From: CAZLMW01 sp964560875
GTDB lineage: Bacteria; Myxococcota_A; UBA9042
Assembly (NCBI GenBank): GCA_964560875.1
Contig: CAZLMW010000015.1
Location: 1 to 64,000 of the forward strand
Direction: 5' to 3'
Length of the DNA stretch: 64,000 bases
A program made the translations under genes and the position numbers. Below the pieces are notes generated by a model. The model did no database searches and was not told the DNA's origin. It worked only from the letters and a program-made list of their open reading frames with translations. The stretch's first letter is position 1. Each line of letters opens with the position of its first letter. Shown piece after piece: positions 15,702-24,589 of this stretch.

Positions 15702-18154
15702 ACACCGCGACGGGCTGCACGAAGACCGACCCGCCCGAGGAGGCGTGCGATGGGGTCGACAACGACTGCGATGGCGTGACCGACGACGGCGGCGACAAGC
15801 TCTGCGCCGACGGCAACGCCTGCACCAACAGCACGTGTGGCGGCAAGGGCGGCTGCAAGCACGCGCCCGTCGCCGGTGAGTGCGCTGACGGCGACGCCTG
15901 CACGGTCGGCGACGCGTGCAAGAAGGGAAGCTGCACCGCGGGCTCACTCAAGGACTGCGATGATGGCGACAAGTGCACCACCGGCGAGACCTGCAAGGCC
16001 GGCCAGTGCGCGCCGGGCACCCAGCAGGTCAAGTGCGACGACGCCAACCCCTGTACTGCCAACGCGTGCGACAAGGCCAAGGGCTGCGTGACGACCGCGA
16101 AGTCGGGTGAGTGTGCCGACGGCAACGCCTGCACGGTCGGAGACGCTTGCAAGGACGGCAAGTGCGCGGCAGGACCGGCCAAGGATTGCGATGACGGCGA
16201 CGCGTGCACGAGCGACAGCTGCAAAGCAGGAAGCTGCGCGCACGATCCAGCGGGTGCCGCTGGCCAGACCGCGGTCTGCGACGATGGCGACAAATGCACG
16301 ACCGGTGACGTCTGCAAGGCCGCAAAGTGCACGCCAACCGGCACGCTCACATGCGATGACGGCAACGCCTGCACCACAGACGCGTGCAACAAGCTCAAAG
16401 GCTGCGTGAACCAGGCCAACAAGGCCGAGTGCAGCGACGGCAACAAGTGCAGCGTGGGCGACGCCTGCAAGGCGGGCAAGTGCGCGCCGGGCAAGCCCAA
16501 CGTGTGCGATGACGGCAACGCTTGCAGCAACAACAGCTGCGATCCAAAGCTCGGCTGCGTGTTCGCGCCCAACACCAAACCGTGCGGATCCGACGACGCC
16601 TGCAAGGGAGTAGGCAAGTGCGCAAACGGCAAGTGCGTCGTGGGGCCAGCAAAGAAGTGTGATGACGGCAACAAGTGCACCGCTGACAGCTGCACCAAGG
16701 GTCAATGCTTGTTCAGCAAGATCCCCGGCTGCGGCGTGATCGATCCGTGCAAGGGCGTGAACTGCAACGACAACAAGGCGTGCACGGCCGACGCCTGCAA
16801 GGCCGGCAAGTGCGTGTACACCGCGATCAAAGGGTGCGGCGGCAACCCAGGGGTCTGCAAGGCCCACGCCGACTGCGACGACAACAAGCCCTGCACCGCC
16901 GACGAATGTCACGGTGGCGTCTGCTGGCACAAGGGCAAGCCAGGCTGTGGTGATGTCGCGAAGTGCAAGTTCCACATCGACTGCGACGACGGCGACAAGT
17001 GCACCCAAAACGAGTGCCACAACGGGGCCTGCACCGCAGCAACGATCCCCGGTTGCGGCGCCAACCAGGGCAAGTGCTTTTCCGCCAAGCAGTGCGACGA
17101 CGGCAAGCTCTGCACCAAGAATGTCTGCCACGGCGGCAAGTGCTCCTACCCCGCGATCGCGGGCTGCGGCGGCAACCCCGGTGGTTGCACGTCCAACGCG
17201 CAGTGCAATGACAACGACGCGTGCACCGTGGACAAGTGCGCCAGCGGCAAGTGCAGCTACCTGCTCATGAACGCTTGCAGCGGCCCGTGCAAGGCCGACA
17301 CCGGCTGCGACGACGGCGACAAGTGCACGACCAACAAGTGCAGCGACGGGCACTGCAAGTTCCTCACGATCGCCGGTTGCGGCGGTGGCGGTGGCGGTGA
17401 CAAGTGCAAGGGCGTGACCTGCGACGACAGCAAGGCGTGCACGGCGGACAGCTGCAAGGACGGCAAGTGCAAGTACGCCGCGATCCCGGGCTGCGGCGGC
17501 AACAAGGGGGCCTGCAAGCAAGCGAGCGACTGCGCGGACGGTGACGGCTGCACGACCGAGAAGTGCAACGCGGGCGCCTGCGAGTTCATCACCAAGGGCG
17601 GCTGCGGCGGCAGCTACTGCAAGGCGGACGGCGACTGCAACGACGGCGACAGCTGCACGCAGGACCTCTGCCATGGCGGCGGCACATGCCAGAACAAGAC
17701 GATCCCGGGCTGCGGCGGCAACACGGGCAAGTGCGGCAAGGCGACCGACTGCGACGACGGCAAGAAGTGCACGTTGGACAGCTGCGCGCTCGGCGCTTGC
17801 GTCTACACACCGATCATCGGTTGCGGTGGCAACCCGGGGACCTGCGTCGGCAAGTGGCAGTGCAACGACGGCGAGCCCTGCACCAACGACTACTGCCAGA
17901 ACAGCAAGTGTATGTACGTCGTCAATCCCAAGTGCATCTTCACCGGCAACTGCAAGGGCGCGACCGACTGCGACGACGGCGACAAATGCACGAAGAACCA
18001 GTGCCACGGCGGCAAGTGCCAGTACACGACCATCGCCAGCTGCAGCAACCCACCCAAGTGCACCAAGGACGCCGACTGCAAGGAGCAGAAGTGCCAGTTC
18101 CGCAAGTGCGTGGTCGGCGCATGTGTCTACGCGCCGATCCCGGGCTGTCACTGA
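15593..18154 (+). CDS. Giant Cys-repeat exported protein, 5' end lost in the assembly gap
   Basis: 853 residues are visible from the end of the gap to TGA 18152-18154; the start lies in the gap or before it. The visible part opens with a DAGGSSGG-type linker, then CDGVDNDCDGVTD, a motif common in myxobacterial surface proteins. The rest is a string of ~20 Cys-rich repeats in two styles. The first ~270 residues have CADGNACTVGDACKDGKC-type units; later units follow C-x(5)-DCDDGDKCT-x(3)-C-x(2)-GKC-x(6)-GCGG. Each unit has a DDG/DDN acidic turn that could bind calcium. There are no membrane segments or catalytic motifs. It is likely an extended disulfide-rich surface protein of unknown function. 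A GTG at 15776 is in frame but internal. Confidence 0.85.
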   Translation, partial: DAGGSSGGAPDAGGSSGSSGGAADAGGSSGSSGGAPDTATGCTKTDPPEEACDGVDNDCDGVTDDGGDKLCADGNACTNSTCGGKGGCKHAPVAGECADGDACTVGDACKKGSCTAGSLKDCDDGDKCTTGETCKAGQCAPGTQQVKCDDANPCTANACDKAKGCVTTAKSGECADGNACTVGDACKDGKCAAGPAKDCDDGDACTSDSCKAGSCAHDPAGAAGQTAVCDDGDKCTTGDVCKAAKCTPTGTLTCDDGNACTTDACNKLKGCVNQANKAECSDGNKCSVGDACKAGKCAPGKPNVCDDGNACSNNSCDPKLGCVFAPNTKPCGSDDACKGVGKCANGKCVVGPAKKCDDGNKCTADSCTKGQCLFSKIPGCGVIDPCKGVNCNDNKACTADACKAGKCVYTAIKGCGGNPGVCKAHADCDDNKPCTADECHGGVCWHKGKPGCGDVAKCKFHIDCDDGDKCTQNECHNGACTAATIPGCGANQGKCFSAKQCDDGKLCTKNVCHGGKCSYPAIAGCGGNPGGCTSNAQCNDNDACTVDKCASGKCSYLLMNACSGPCKADTGCDDGDKCTTNKCSDGHCKFLTIAGCGGGGGGDKCKGVTCDDSKACTADSCKDGKCKYAAIPGCGGNKGACKQASDCADGDGCTTEKCNAGACEFITKGGCGGSYCKADGDCNDGDSCTQDLCHGGGTCQNKTIPGCGGNTGKCGKATDCDDGKKCTLDSCALGACVYTPIIGCGGNPGTCVGKWQCNDGEPCTNDYCQNSKCMYVVNPKCIFTGNCKGATDCDDGDKCTKNQCHGGKCQYTTIASCSNPPKCTKDADCKEQKCQFRKCVVGACVYAPIPGCH

Positions 18155-18221
18155 TGGCGCGGTTGCCAGCGCGAGCCGGGTCCGGGCACAGGCGTGTACT
18201 TCATCCTCTGTAGCGAGCCGA

Positions 18222-18235
18222 CGTCGCCGGCGACG
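18222..18235. terminator. Palindrome between convergent genes
   Basis: CGTCGCCGGCGACG is a perfect 14-base palindrome in the 127-bp gap between the convergent Cys-repeat and coiled-coil genes. It could form a short hairpin and act as a bidirectional terminator. No T-tract is present. Confidence 0.25.
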
Positions 18236-18281
18236 CCGCCGAAGACGCCATGGATCGTCCCGGTGTGCTCGGTCCCGCCCA

Positions 18282-19094
18282 TCACATCCGCCACCAGAGA
18301 TCCTCAAGCTTGCTGAGCGTGCCGTTCAGCCGCGTGACCTGATCGTGGGTCAGCATCTTGTCGATCGCCTTGCGAGCCTTGCGGTCGGCCTCGTGGATGC
18401 TCATCGCCGCGTCAGCGACCGAAGTGTCGCCACGAATGACGCTGCGGACCACGTCGAGATGATGCTCGCGGCGTTCGCGGACGACCGCGCCGAGGTCCGC
18501 GGCCTCGTCGTCATCGAGGCCAACCATCGACGCGAACTCACGCACGCCGAGGTCGATCGTCTCTTCGCGCAGAGTCTGAACGAGGTCGGACCGGCGCACG
18601 GTCTCGTCGCCTTCGACCTGCACCGGCGGCTCCGGCTCCTCAGCAGGCGGTGCCGCTGGTTGCGCGTCGGCCTCGACAGGTGGCGCTGGCGGTGCCGCGC
18701 CGGTCTCGACAGCGTTTCGCTCGCGGGCGGCCAAGGCGCGGACATCCTCCCGCAGGCGCGCGAGATCCTGAGTGAGCTGCTTGCGGTTCCGATCGTGGCG
18801 GGCATGCGTGGTGGGGAGCGTGCTCTCAAGCGTCGTCATGGCGATCCGTAGACGCCGCTCCGTGGCGTCCAGCCGGCTGCGCAGCGCGTCGATGCGCGGC
18901 GAAATGCGGGCCACGTCGGGCGGCTTGATGGCGGCGACCGGCGCGAGTGACGCGGCGATGGCCACCGACCTGGTGCCCGCTTCGAGAGACGAGACACGCG
19001 CCTGCAGATGTGAGAGCGAGCGGTGCCCCAGCCATCCGCTGATCACCAGCCCCAGGACAGCGCCGACGACGCTCAACGCCAGCCAGCGGTTCAT
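18282..19094 (-). CDS. Membrane-anchored coiled-coil protein
   Basis: 270 aa from ATG 19094, which overlaps the stop of the upstream ATPase gene by four bases (ATGA) and so suggests translational coupling. Residues 4-22 (WLALSVVGAVLGLVISGWL) form one N-terminal membrane segment. Residues 25-110 have heptad-like spacing typical of a coiled coil. A Pro/Ala/Glu linker lies at 115-150. The last ~110 residues are charged and helical (REETIDLGVREFASMVGLDD, then HHLDVVRSVIRGDT). It probably faces the periplasm. The shape recalls regulators of membrane complexes, but no family is recognised. Confidence 0.75.
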   Translation of the reverse strand: MNRWLALSVVGAVLGLVISGWLGHRSLSHLQARVSSLEAGTRSVAIAASLAPVAAIKPPDVARISPRIDALRSRLDATERRLRIAMTTLESTLPTTHARHDRNRKQLTQDLARLREDVRALAARERNAVETGAAPPAPPVEADAQPAAPPAEEPEPPVQVEGDETVRRSDLVQTLREETIDLGVREFASMVGLDDDEAADLGAVVRERREHHLDVVRSVIRGDTSVADAAMSIHEADRKARKAIDKMLTHDQVTRLNGTLSKLEDLWWRM

Positions 19095-19771
19095 TGCGCG
19101 CTCCGCAACCCAGCCGGTTGCTGTTGTTGTTCGAGCCGGTGCGCGCGGCAGCACGGAGGGAGCTGGGCGCGGATGAGCTTGAGCGCCCGCGACGCCTTCA
19201 CCACGAAGTCCTCATCGCTCGCGACGATCAGGCGATTCGGATGGCCCGCCCACGCCGCGAGGATCCGACGATCGATCTCCTGCGCCTCGGATGCCGACTC
19301 CACACGAAGCGCGTTGTCGCGGTTGTAGCCGTGGTTCGCGTCGGGTGTACGCAGGTGGATCACGGCCGCGTACCTGCCGAGCTCGTCTTCGAGGCTCGTG
19401 CCGAATTCGGCCCAGTAGGAGTCCATTGAGCCGGGCCAATACGCTGCCCCGTCGATCGTGCCGCGGTCGCAGAGCCCCACCACGACCTGACCTTCACCGA
19501 CGACGAGCGTCTCCAGCTCGCGTTGGATGTGGAAGATGGCTCTCTGCGCCGCTCTCCGCGCGGGATCGCTCTCGTGCCGCGGGAAGCCGCCTCCGAAGAC
19601 GACGCCTGCGGCCTCCGGAAGCACCCCAACATGCGAACAGAACGAACGAAGAGCCATCTCAAGTACCGCGGTCTTTCCGGCGCCCGGACCTCCGGTCACT
19701 GCGACGAGCCGCGTTGCGTGGAAGTCGCGGCCGCACGCGCAAACCTCCGAGCCGATCAGCAAGCTGGTCAT
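19091..19771 (-). CDS. NadR/AAA_28-like P-loop ATPase
   Basis: 226 aa from ATG 19771. A Walker A motif, AVTGGPGAGKTAVLE, lies at residues ~23-37. VVVGLCDRGTIDGAAYW (~95-112) has the D-R-G arrangement seen in NadR-like kinases and AAA_28 ATPases, where the Asp is near the phosphate site. AVIHLRTP and NPLRVESA-like segments (here NALRVESASEAQEID) also follow that family. The product would be a soluble nucleoside or small-molecule kinase/ATPase. The N-terminal CACG pair could bind a metal. It overlaps the genes on both sides by four bases and so is the middle gene of a tight operon. Confidence 0.75.
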   Translation of the reverse strand: MTSLLIGSEVCACGRDFHATRLVAVTGGPGAGKTAVLEMALRSFCSHVGVLPEAAGVVFGGGFPRHESDPARRAAQRAIFHIQRELETLVVGEGQVVVGLCDRGTIDGAAYWPGSMDSYWAEFGTSLEDELGRYAAVIHLRTPDANHGYNRDNALRVESASEAQEIDRRILAAWAGHPNRLIVASDEDFVVKASRALKLIRAQLPPCCRAHRLEQQQQPAGLRSAQ

Positions 19772-20397
19772 GTTGCCTCCTGCGCCCCGCCAGGCACGCG
19801 CCAACGGAACTCGCAGCGGTCCGCGCCGGCCGCGATGGTGGTCCGCCGCTCGAGGCGCGCGCCCCACATCTCTGCGAGGGGAAAATCGAGGTTGCACCAG
19901 GACTCGACGCACAGCTCGCCGAGGCCCTCCGCGAGGAAGTACTCGGCGACCGGGCAGCGGCGGACGTCGAACGCGACGACATCCGCCCCGCTGGCGACAT
20001 CCACCATGTCGTATGAGGGCGCGCTGAACGGGAAGTACCGGAAGAGATCCGTCGCGCGTTTCACGCGGTCGGTGGTCGAGCGCGCGCCGACCCTGGACAG
20101 CGCGGTGGGGACCGCTGCGATCTTCGCATAGGCTCGCCAGGTGACCCCCGCGGTCAGCGAGCGGGCCTCGCTCCGTGCGAGCCCTCGGCCGAGCAGCGAC
20201 CGGTACAGGCCGATCGTGAGCGCCGCCAGGTGGACCATGAGGCGGCCGCCTGCGGATGCCTCACGCGGGAGCTCGCTGCGCCGCGCCTCGTAGTCAGCGA
20301 ACGTGTCATCGAGGATCGCTCGGATCGCGCCCCGGTTAAAGCGCGCCGACAGCGAGCCCTGTGCCGCCGTCGCAAGAACCGGCCTGAGCGCGCGCAT
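19768..20397 (-). CDS. ATC-hydrolase-like protein (L-2-amino-thiazoline-4-carboxylate hydrolase family)
   Basis: 209 aa from ATG 20397; an in-frame GTG three codons upstream is an alternative start. The C-terminal half shows the family pattern: FDVRRCPVAEYFLAEGLGEL, then CNLDFPLAEMWGARLERRTTI and a final strand RCEFRW. These match members of PF14196 as I remember them, in which the first described member hydrolyses a thiazoline to cysteine derivatives. Most relatives have unknown substrates, so the activity is an assumption. The N-terminal half is helical. It is the first gene of an operon with a P-loop ATPase and a membrane coiled-coil protein, each overlapping by four bases. Confidence 0.65.
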   Translation of the reverse strand: MRALRPVLATAAQGSLSARFNRGAIRAILDDTFADYEARRSELPREASAGGRLMVHLAALTIGLYRSLLGRGLARSEARSLTAGVTWRAYAKIAAVPTALSRVGARSTTDRVKRATDLFRYFPFSAPSYDMVDVASGADVVAFDVRRCPVAEYFLAEGLGELCVESWCNLDFPLAEMWGARLERRTTIAAGADRCEFRWRVPGGAQEAT

Positions 20398-20402
20398 CGT
20401 GT

Positions 20403-20750
20403 TCACCGTTGCGTCTCCGCGTGCGCACCGCGCCGGCGCGATCCAGGGCGGGGCAGCCAACGCGGCGTACGGCCGCCGTACTCTTGCCACACGTGCTTGA
20501 ACTCAGAGGCCCGCATCACAAGGAACCCAAGCATGATGACGATGAACCTGAGATACTGCGGGTGGCGCACGTATGAGTAGGGGCCGGTCCAGGCGGCGCT
20601 CGCGCTGCGCCGACCAGAGCACCCGCCAAGAGGCCGACAGGACGATGAACCCCGCGACTCCCCTGGCGTTGGCACGTTGAGAAATGACCCATGGCGATCC
20701 TGCGGCGCGCCCATTTTCAATAGCCTCGGATCGGTTGAGACATCAGTCAT
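20403..20750 (-). pseudogene. Broken isoprenylcysteine-methyltransferase-like gene
   Basis: One minus-strand frame encodes TGPYSYVRHPQYLRFIVIML, the hallmark of the ICMT/PEMT-type membrane methyltransferase family. Immediately upstream, a different frame encodes GVAGFIVLSASWRVLWSAQR, which is the segment that normally precedes it. Downstream, the expected membrane helix after GFL is missing and the frame jumps to FKHVWQEYGGRTPRWLPR, a typical C-terminal end. So a frameshift and an internal deletion have inactivated the gene. The upstream end is not identifiable. Confidence 0.6.
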
Positions 20751-20816
20751 TTCATTATGTTATGAACCCAACGAAGGGCGTCGCGACAAGTCTGCGCGGC
20801 TCCTGCTCAATTCAGT

Positions 20817-20861
20817 GACACGCCCCAATACTATGTTCAGGGACACGCCCTAATACTATGT
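20817..20861. repeat. Pair of 20-bp direct repeats
   Basis: GACACGCCCCAATACTATGT (20817-20836) and GACACGCCCTAATACTATGT (20842-20861) differ at one base and have a 25-bp period. They lie just upstream of the histidine kinase gene. They could be regulator sites or leftovers of a mobile element; they do not fit a sigma-54 promoter. Confidence 0.7.
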
Positions 20862-20879
20862 CTCGCAGAAATCGTGCCA

Positions 20880-23255
20880 ATGGTCGCCACCCCTCCTTCC
20901 GCGGTCTTTTCTGCGCGACAGGGATCCAAAGTGTCGAAGAATCAACATAGACCGTCGATTTTTCGACGTAGTTCCCGGACCGATCGACACAACTCGGGGA
21001 ACGAATCGCGCCTGCACATCGTGGGCAGCCTGGGCCGCTGGATGGTCGCGCTCTTCGTCGCCGCATCGCTCGTCCCGTTGCTCGCCAGCAACTTCTGGGG
21101 CTACGTGAACACGCGCGAATACGCGCTCGCCAGCGCCCGCCGAGAGGTCCGCGAGATGGCGTTGCGTGGCGCTGCGGACGCGCGCTCGTTCGTCCGCGAG
21201 GCGCACGATATGCTCCCGTCGATGATCTCGGGCAACCAACACCTCTTCGCGACGACCCGCGCGCTCATGTTGCCCGCCGCTGCGACGGAGCACGCCACCT
21301 TTCGCCAAGCGTTGCGGATCCATCTCGCGGCCAAGGCGAGCAGCGGTCAAGGCCGCGAGTTCGCCGTGCTGACCGAGCGAGGCGTGCTCCTGGCCTCGTC
21401 CAGGCTGAAGCGGCCGGCGGGGCAGGACTGGTCGACGTCGCCGTGCGTCACCGCGCGCACGGATGACGATGTCGCGCTGCATGGCGCGCGCAACGGTCCC
21501 GAGGGACCTGAGTTGGTTGTCTCTGGCCCGGTGCGCGTCGGTCTGGGTATCCCCGAGGCGATCTTTTGCGCGCGCTTCTCTTTGATCGCTCTCGCTTCAT
21601 CGCTCGCCGGTCAGCCGGGGCGCCTCGCAGGCACGCGCATCTCGCTGGTCGCCCACGACGGGTCTGTGATCGTTGAAACCGGGGGGCCGGGCTTGAACCG
21701 CGCGGGGACCGATGCCGGGGCGCGCGCAGGCCGCGCGTCTCTGATCGGGCGCGGGCTGGCAGGCGGCGCCGACGGTCGCTACACCACGTCCGCCGGCGAG
21801 GTGCTCGCAGCGTTCGCGCCTGTCGGCCCGGTGGCGTGGGGGATGCTCGTGGAGATCCCGGTCGCGAGCGCCCTGTCCGACCTTGAGCGGCTGAAGTGGC
21901 AGGCGCTCTGGGGAAGCACCGCGTTGGCCTCGCTGCTCGTCCTGGCCATCCTGGTCTTCGCGCGCGCCCTTGGCGCCTCGCTCGCGTCGATCTCCGCGGC
22001 CGCACAGAATGTGGCGCGCGGGCAGCTCGGCGAGCTCGTGCCCGAGCAGTCGATCGCCGAACTGGGCGACCTCGCGGACGCGTTCAACCGGATGAGCCGG
22101 GCGCTGCAGGCTTCGCACGAGAGCCTCGAGCAGCGGATCCTGGAGCGAACGGCGGCCCTTGAGCGCTCGCTGGACTTCGCCAACCTGCTGCTCGACTCGA
22201 TCGATCACCACGTCATCGTCGTCGACAGGGACCGGCGGATCACCCGCGTCAACGCAGCCGCGCGGGCCGCGTACGGCGAGGCGCTGGTCGGTGCGGGTTT
22301 CGAGCGCCTGTGCGAGGGCCTCGCCGCGAAGATGCCGACCGTCGATGGGCACCGCTGCGCTGCGTGCGCCGTTCATCGCACCTTCGAGACCGGTCGCCCG
22401 GATCGCGCCGAGCGCGCTGTCGACACGGCGACGGGGCCGCACATTGTCCAGCTGCAGACCTGGCCGATCGGCGTCGAAGGTCAGGTGGAGGCGGTTGTCG
22501 AGATCGGTCGGGTCGTCACCGACGAGCGGCAACTGCAGGCCCAGATGATGCACCAGGAGAAGATGGCGGCGTTCGGGTTGCTCGCAGCCGGGATGGCCCA
22601 CGAGATCGGCAACCCGCTCGCGGTCATCGCGTCGCAGCTCCAGCGCCCGGGCGTCGGCGCCGACCCGGAGAGGACCCGCGAGGTGCTCGCTGCCGTACAA
22701 TCTCAGGTCGAGCGCATCGGGCGGCTGCTGCGCGAGCTCGTCGACTTCGCCAGGCGCAAGCGTGACGTTGTGGGCTGGACCAACCTGGTCGCGGTGACCG
22801 ATGACGTCTGCCGCCTGCTGGGGCACGATTCCCGGGCGCGCGGCGTACGAATCGACAACGCCCTGCCGGCGGATCTACCGCCGGTTCGGCTGCTGGAGGA
22901 TCACATGGTCCAGGTGTTGCTCAACCTCGGCATGAACGCCTTGGACGCGATGCAGGATGGCGGCGAGCTGCGCTTCGACGGCGCGGTCGAGGGCGACACC
23001 GTGGTGATCCGGGTCCGGGACTCGGGTGGGGGCATCGCGGACGCCGAGCGCGGTCGGGTCTTCGCGCCGTTCTTCACGACCAAACCGGCGGGGCGCGGGA
23101 CCGGGCTCGGTCTCTTTGTGAGCCGCAACGTGGTCGCCGGCTTTGGCGGCGCGCTCACATTGGAGGCAACAGGTGAGGCTGGCACCGTGTTTGCGATCAG
23201 CATCCCGCTGCCCGAGGTGCCTTTGTCGTCGGCGGGTTCGGAGCGGCGATCATGA
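20880..23255 (+). CDS. Membrane sensor histidine kinase (NtrB/ZraS-like)
   Basis: 791 aa from ATG 20880; an in-frame GTG (20931, VSKNQ) is an alternative start. Domains in order: a membrane segment at ~50-72 (MVALFVAASLVPLLASNFWG), a periplasmic sensor of the Cache type (~75-340), a second membrane segment (ALWGSTALASLLVLAILVFA), HAMP (~370-420), a PAS domain (VDRDRRITRVNAAARAAYGE), HisKA with phospho-acceptor His in AAGMAHEIGNPLAVIAS (~574), and HATPase_c with NLGMNALDAM, DSGGGI and GTGLGL boxes. A CAACAVHRTF segment in the PAS region adds Cys/His that might sense redox or metal. The stop overlaps the start of the response regulator. It probably reports an envelope signal, perhaps copper given the neighbours. 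Confidence 0.92.
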   Translation: MVATPPSAVFSARQGSKVSKNQHRPSIFRRSSRTDRHNSGNESRLHIVGSLGRWMVALFVAASLVPLLASNFWGYVNTREYALASARREVREMALRGAADARSFVREAHDMLPSMISGNQHLFATTRALMLPAAATEHATFRQALRIHLAAKASSGQGREFAVLTERGVLLASSRLKRPAGQDWSTSPCVTARTDDDVALHGARNGPEGPELVVSGPVRVGLGIPEAIFCARFSLIALASSLAGQPGRLAGTRISLVAHDGSVIVETGGPGLNRAGTDAGARAGRASLIGRGLAGGADGRYTTSAGEVLAAFAPVGPVAWGMLVEIPVASALSDLERLKWQALWGSTALASLLVLAILVFARALGASLASISAAAQNVARGQLGELVPEQSIAELGDLADAFNRMSRALQASHESLEQRILERTAALERSLDFANLLLDSIDHHVIVVDRDRRITRVNAAARAAYGEALVGAGFERLCEGLAAKMPTVDGHRCAACAVHRTFETGRPDRAERAVDTATGPHIVQLQTWPIGVEGQVEAVVEIGRVVTDERQLQAQMMHQEKMAAFGLLAAGMAHEIGNPLAVIASQLQRPGVGADPERTREVLAAVQSQVERIGRLLRELVDFARRKRDVVGWTNLVAVTDDVCRLLGHDSRARGVRIDNALPADLPPVRLLEDHMVQVLLNLGMNALDAMQDGGELRFDGAVEGDTVVIRVRDSGGGIADAERGRVFAPFFTTKPAGRGTGLGLFVSRNVVAGFGGALTLEATGEAGTVFAISIPLPEVPLSSAGSERRS

Positions 23256-24589
23256 GCGGTCGCGTCCTGGTCGCCGACGATGAGCGCCTGTTGCGAGCGA
23301 GCCTGTGTGAATACCTGGCGGACAGCGGTTATGAGGTCGAGGGCGTTGCGGACGGACAGGCCGCGCTTGAGCGGCTCGACGCGCGCGACTACGACGTGCT
23401 GTTGACCGACCTGCGGATGCCGCGATTGGACGGCATGACGCTGCTGCGCCGTGTCGCCGAGCGCCATCCGCAGACCTCTGCGTTGGTGATGACGGCCTAC
23501 GCGTCGGTGGAGACCGCCGTCGAGGCGCTGCGGCTTGGCGCGTTCGACTACGTGCTCAAGCCGATAGTGTTCGCCGACCTCGGCCAGAAGATCGAGAAGC
23601 TGCTCCAGGTCAGCGAGCTGCGTGGCGAGGTGCAGCGGCTGCGCAGGCAGGTCCATGCCGACCGCGCGTTCGAGGGCATCGTCGGCCAGAGCGACGCGAT
23701 TCGGACGGTCTTCGAGCAGGTCGAGCGCGTCGGCCCCACAGATACAACTGTGTTGATCACCGGGGAGAGCGGCACCGGCAAGGAGCTCGTGGCCCGCGCG
23801 CTGCACGCAAGGTCGGCGCTGGCAGACAAGCCTTTCCTGCCGGTGAACGTCGCCGCGATCCCCGCGGACATGCTGGCATCGCAGCTGTTCGGGCACGTCA
23901 AGGGCGCGTTCACCGGCGCGACGCGTGACCGTGACGGGCTGCTACGGGTCGCCCGCGGTGGCACGGTCTTCCTCGATGAGATCGGCGAGATCCCGCTCGG
24001 TCAGCAGGCGAAACTGCTGCGCGCGATCGAGAGCCACGAGGTGCTGCCCGTCGGCGCGGACCGGCCGATGAAGGTGCGATTTCGGCTGCTCGGAGCGACC
24101 AACCGCGCGCTGGAGGAGGCCGTCGCCCAAGGGCGCTTTCGTGCCGACCTGTTCTACCGCCTCAACGTGTTTCGGGTGAGCCTGCCCGCGCTGCGCGATC
24201 GGGCCGAGGACGTCGCGCCGCTCGCGCACCACTTCCTGCGGGTGCACAGCCAGCGGATGGGCCGGGCCCGGAGCGCGATCGACAACGCAACCATGCGGCT
24301 GCTGACCGCCTACGATTGGCCCGGCAACGTCCGCGAGCTGTCCAACGTGGTGGAGCGCGCCGTGATCCTCTCCAGCGACGGGCCGATAGGGGTCGCCCAC
24401 CTACCTGCGGAGCTCCACGCTCGGCAAAAGGGGCCGATCAGCCTGAAAGATGCGGTGGCCGCAGCCGAGGCCGCCCATATCCGCCGCACACTCGCTGCGG
24501 CGGGCGGTGACAAGGAGGAGGCGGCCGCACTGCTGCGGGTGGATCGCGCGACCCTGTACCGACGGCTGAAAAAGCATGGCATCGGGTAG
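23252..24589 (+). CDS. NtrC-family sigma-54-dependent response regulator
   Basis: 445 aa from ATG 23252, overlapping the kinase stop by four bases. The receiver domain (1-115) has acidic DDE residues, phospho-acceptor Asp in VLLTDLRMPRLDG (~51) and Lys in VLKPI. The AAA+ domain follows, with GESGTGKELVARALH (~170), the sigma-54 contact loop GAFTGA (~218), GGTVFLDEIGEI, and WPGNVRELSN. A Fis-type helix-turn-helix ends the protein (AAALLRVDRATLYRRLKKHG). It should activate sigma-54 promoters; candidates lie at 14.2, 28.5 and 32.0 kb. Confidence 0.95.
   Translation: MSGRVLVADDERLLRASLCEYLADSGYEVEGVADGQAALERLDARDYDVLLTDLRMPRLDGMTLLRRVAERHPQTSALVMTAYASVETAVEALRLGAFDYVLKPIVFADLGQKIEKLLQVSELRGEVQRLRRQVHADRAFEGIVGQSDAIRTVFEQVERVGPTDTTVLITGESGTGKELVARALHARSALADKPFLPVNVAAIPADMLASQLFGHVKGAFTGATRDRDGLLRVARGGTVFLDEIGEIPLGQQAKLLRAIESHEVLPVGADRPMKVRFRLLGATNRALEEAVAQGRFRADLFYRLNVFRVSLPALRDRAEDVAPLAHHFLRVHSQRMGRARSAIDNATMRLLTAYDWPGNVRELSNVVERAVILSSDGPIGVAHLPAELHARQKGPISLKDAVAAAEAAHIRRTLAAAGGDKEEAAALLRVDRATLYRRLKKHGIG

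Noticed and set aside
14372..15862. Minus-strand frame running across the assembly gap
   Set aside because: The run of N allows the frame to stay open artificially, and it is antisense to two well-supported genes.
15944..18307. Open frame of 787 codons on the minus strand opposite the Cys-repeat gene
   Set aside because: It reads as repetitive Ala/Val/Leu-rich sequence, the complement of Cys/Asp/Gly codons in the real gene. The Cys spacing on the plus strand is clearly the selected frame.
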